Source: Acidimicrobium sp. BACL17 MAG-120823-bin42
GTDB lineage: Bacteria; Actinomycetota; Acidimicrobiia; Acidimicrobiales; Ilumatobacteraceae
NCBI GenBank assembly: GCA_001438985.1
Contig: LIAZ01000014.1
Coordinates: forward strand, 1 to 13,321
Length of the DNA: 13,321 nucleotides
Direction: 5' to 3'
Both the position numbers and the translations under genes were made by a program. Positions 11,870-13,321 of the stretch are shown in pieces. Numbering within the stretch: the first letter of the stretch is position 1; each line of letters opens with the position of its first letter. The notes under the pieces were generated by a model that was not told where the DNA came from, did no database searches, and saw only the letters and a program-made list of their open reading frames with translations.

Positions 11870-13321
11870 GTGAACCTCGCAGAGATTGTTGAGCAGCATC
11901 CACAAGATGCGGTGGCGTTGGTGAGTCGTGGGCGACCAACGACATATGGTGAACTTCGACGTCAGACAGCAAGTTTGCGAGGTCTACTTGTTGAGTGCGG
12001 AGTAGAGCGCGGAGACCGCGTCGCAATTCTGTGTGGCAATAGCCGCTATTTCGTCATTGCGTATCTTGCTGCACTTGGTGTTGGTGCTGTTGCTGTGCCG
12101 CTCAACGTGATGAGTCCATCGTCTGAGATTCAACGAGAGCTTGATGTGGTGCAGCCACGTGTTGTGTTTGTCGAACCAGCGGCCATGACTGCATGGCGCG
12201 AAGTGGATACCTCGAATTTCACGGAATTGCGATCGGTGATTGCCACTGAAGGGCATCAGATCGATGGTGCAATCACGTTGTCAGAACAACTCATGCATGC
12301 TCCCGTTCCCATTCTGCAGATGGGCCCTCATGAAGTAGCAACACTCATTTTTACAAGCGGTACTGCAGGCGCGTCAAAGGCCGCGATGTTGTCGCACCGC
12401 AATTTGCTTTCCAACCTCGAGCAACTTGCCGAACTTGATCAAATTCATAGCACCGATGTGGTGTACGGAGTCTTGCCCTTATTTCATATCTTTGGCCTCA
12501 ACGTGGTGTTGGGTTTCACGTTGTTTAGCGGTGCATCGGTTGTGCTGGTGCAACGATTTGATCCAACAACTGCACTCGAGACATTTGCTGAACGCAAAGT
12601 GACCGTTGTTCCGGGTGCGCCTCAAATGTGGGCGATGTTTGCACAAATGACGGGCGCTGAAACTGAGGTGTTGTCACGAATTCGGGTTGCGTTGACTGGC
12701 GCATCAAAAATGCCAGAACAGGTCACCAATGATCTCATTGCCAAGTTCGGACTGCGTGTTCGCGAGGGTTATGGATTAACTGAGTCCGCGCCAGTATTGA
12801 CGACTTCGCTTACCGGCAACCATAAAGTTGGATCAATTGGTAAGCCTGTGCCGCGTGTGCAGCTGCGATTAGTTGATGAGCATGGCGAAGATGCAGATCT
12901 GGGTGATTCGGGTGAAGTGTGGGCAAAAGGCGAGAACATTTTTCTGGGGTATTACCGCGATCAAGAAGCAACAGATCGTGTGCTCACTCACGACGGATGG
13001 TTGCGCACGGGAGACATTGCGGTAATTGACGACGAAGGTGATTTGTACCTCGTTGATCGCCTCAAGGATCTCATTATTGTGAGTGGTTTTAACGTGTATC
13101 CAGCAGAGGTGGAGCAAGTGTTGCTCACGCATCCATCTATCGCACAAGCAGCAGTAGTTGGTGCTCCACATCCGCACACGGGTGAGTCAGTTCGCGCGCA
13201 CATAGTGCTGAAACCGGGGGTTCACTTAGATGAAGACGCAATTATCGAGCATTGCCAAAAGCAACTAGCGCGCTACAAGTGTCCCTCAAAAGTGTTGATT
13301 GTTCAGTCGTTACCAACTGGT
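11870..13321 (+). CDS. Acyl-CoA synthetase (AMP-dependent), 3' end beyond the window
   Basis: 484 codons of an open frame that runs off the right edge; the reading ends in QSLPTG, where the conserved PTGK lysine motif of this superfamily begins, so perhaps 10-30 residues are missing. It activates a carboxylic acid, probably a fatty acid, to acyl-AMP and then acyl-CoA. Visible ANL-superfamily motifs are the nucleotide loop TSGTAGASKAAMLSHRNL (162-179), YGLTES (301-306), GWLRTGD (376-382) and DRLKDLIIVSGFNVYPAEVE (396-415) at the hinge. The nucleotide loop departs from the common TSGTTGxPKG: Ala for the second Thr, Ser for Pro and Ala for the Gly after K170. GTG 11870 is the only sensible start: it is 2 nt after the small ORF stop, and further upstream the frame is non-protein-like. 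Chain length of the substrate cannot be told. Confidence 0.92.
   Translation, partial: MNLAEIVEQHPQDAVALVSRGRPTTYGELRRQTASLRGLLVECGVERGDRVAILCGNSRYFVIAYLAALGVGAVAVPLNVMSPSSEIQRELDVVQPRVVFVEPAAMTAWREVDTSNFTELRSVIATEGHQIDGAITLSEQLMHAPVPILQMGPHEVATLIFTSGTAGASKAAMLSHRNLLSNLEQLAELDQIHSTDVVYGVLPLFHIFGLNVVLGFTLFSGASVVLVQRFDPTTALETFAERKVTVVPGAPQMWAMFAQMTGAETEVLSRIRVALTGASKMPEQVTNDLIAKFGLRVREGYGLTESAPVLTTSLTGNHKVGSIGKPVPRVQLRLVDEHGEDADLGDSGEVWAKGENIFLGYYRDQEATDRVLTHDGWLRTGDIAVIDDEGDLYLVDRLKDLIIVSGFNVYPAEVEQVLLTHPSIAQAAVVGAPHPHTGESVRAHIVLKPGVHLDEDAIIEHCQKQLARYKCPSKVLIVQSLPTG

Noticed and set aside
1..13321. CRISPR arrays, tRNA or rRNA genes, insertion sequences or attachment sites
   Set aside because: I saw no spaced direct repeats, cloverleaf-like segments, transposase motifs or terminal inverted repeats bounding a block. 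The gene content is housekeeping.

Overview
The window looks like chromosomal core DNA of an actinobacterium of moderate G+C content, not a mobile or accessory region. The evidence is a mycothiol glycosyltransferase (MshA), an orphan OmpR-type regulator that closely resembles mycobacterial GlnR, an RsiG-type anti-sigma factor, an Rv0474-like XRE regulator, and an mshA-ybjN-proC arrangement. The moderate G+C and the mix of genes fit a member of the Acidimicrobiia (Ilumatobacter-like aquatic lineages), but that placement is inference. There are no insertion sequences, tRNAs, rRNAs, CRISPR arrays or phage genes.

Layout. The window opens with the 3' end of a plus-strand amidohydrolase (2-160). 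It converges on a minus-strand nitrogen block: glnII (type II glutamine synthetase, 3423-2326), an intrinsic-terminator-like hairpin, glnA (GlnA2-like type I glutamine synthetase, 2237-891) and glnR (888-175). Divergent from glnII is plus-strand nadE (3557-5248), the glutamine-dependent NAD+ synthetase. nadE converges, with stop codons interlocked in TTAA, on a minus-strand pair: a histidine phosphatase (7028-6423) and an MFS transporter (6420-5245). A compact divergent promoter (7029-7064) then starts the plus-strand run: a MoaD/ThiS-like protein, an RsiG-like c-di-GMP anti-sigma factor, an XRE regulator, mshA and a YbjN-family gene. After an inverted repeat come proC, a structured non-coding segment with a C6 hairpin loop and a terminator, a DUF62 SAM-cleaving enzyme, a 25-residue membrane peptide, and an acyl-CoA synthetase cut by the window edge.

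How the genes fit together. The left part is glutamine metabolism: two ammonia-assimilating enzymes, the likely nitrogen regulator in the same transcript, and a glutamine-consuming NAD synthetase on the other side of the promoter. The right part is actinobacterial housekeeping and regulation: thiol redox (MshA), proline synthesis, a c-di-GMP-responsive anti-sigma and a fatty-acid-activating enzyme.

Most interesting signals: (i) a putative ~110-nt RNA after proC with a CCCCCC loop and a terminator whose loop carries GGGGGG; (ii) a 25-aa hydrophobic small protein 2 nt upstream of the acyl-CoA synthetase; (iii) four genes whose start codon lies exactly 6 nt after a TANNNT -10 box, implying widespread leaderless transcription; (iv) a glutamine synthetase with a histone-H1-like Lys/Ala/Pro tail; (v) an RsiG homologue whose second c-di-GMP motif has lost its Gln.
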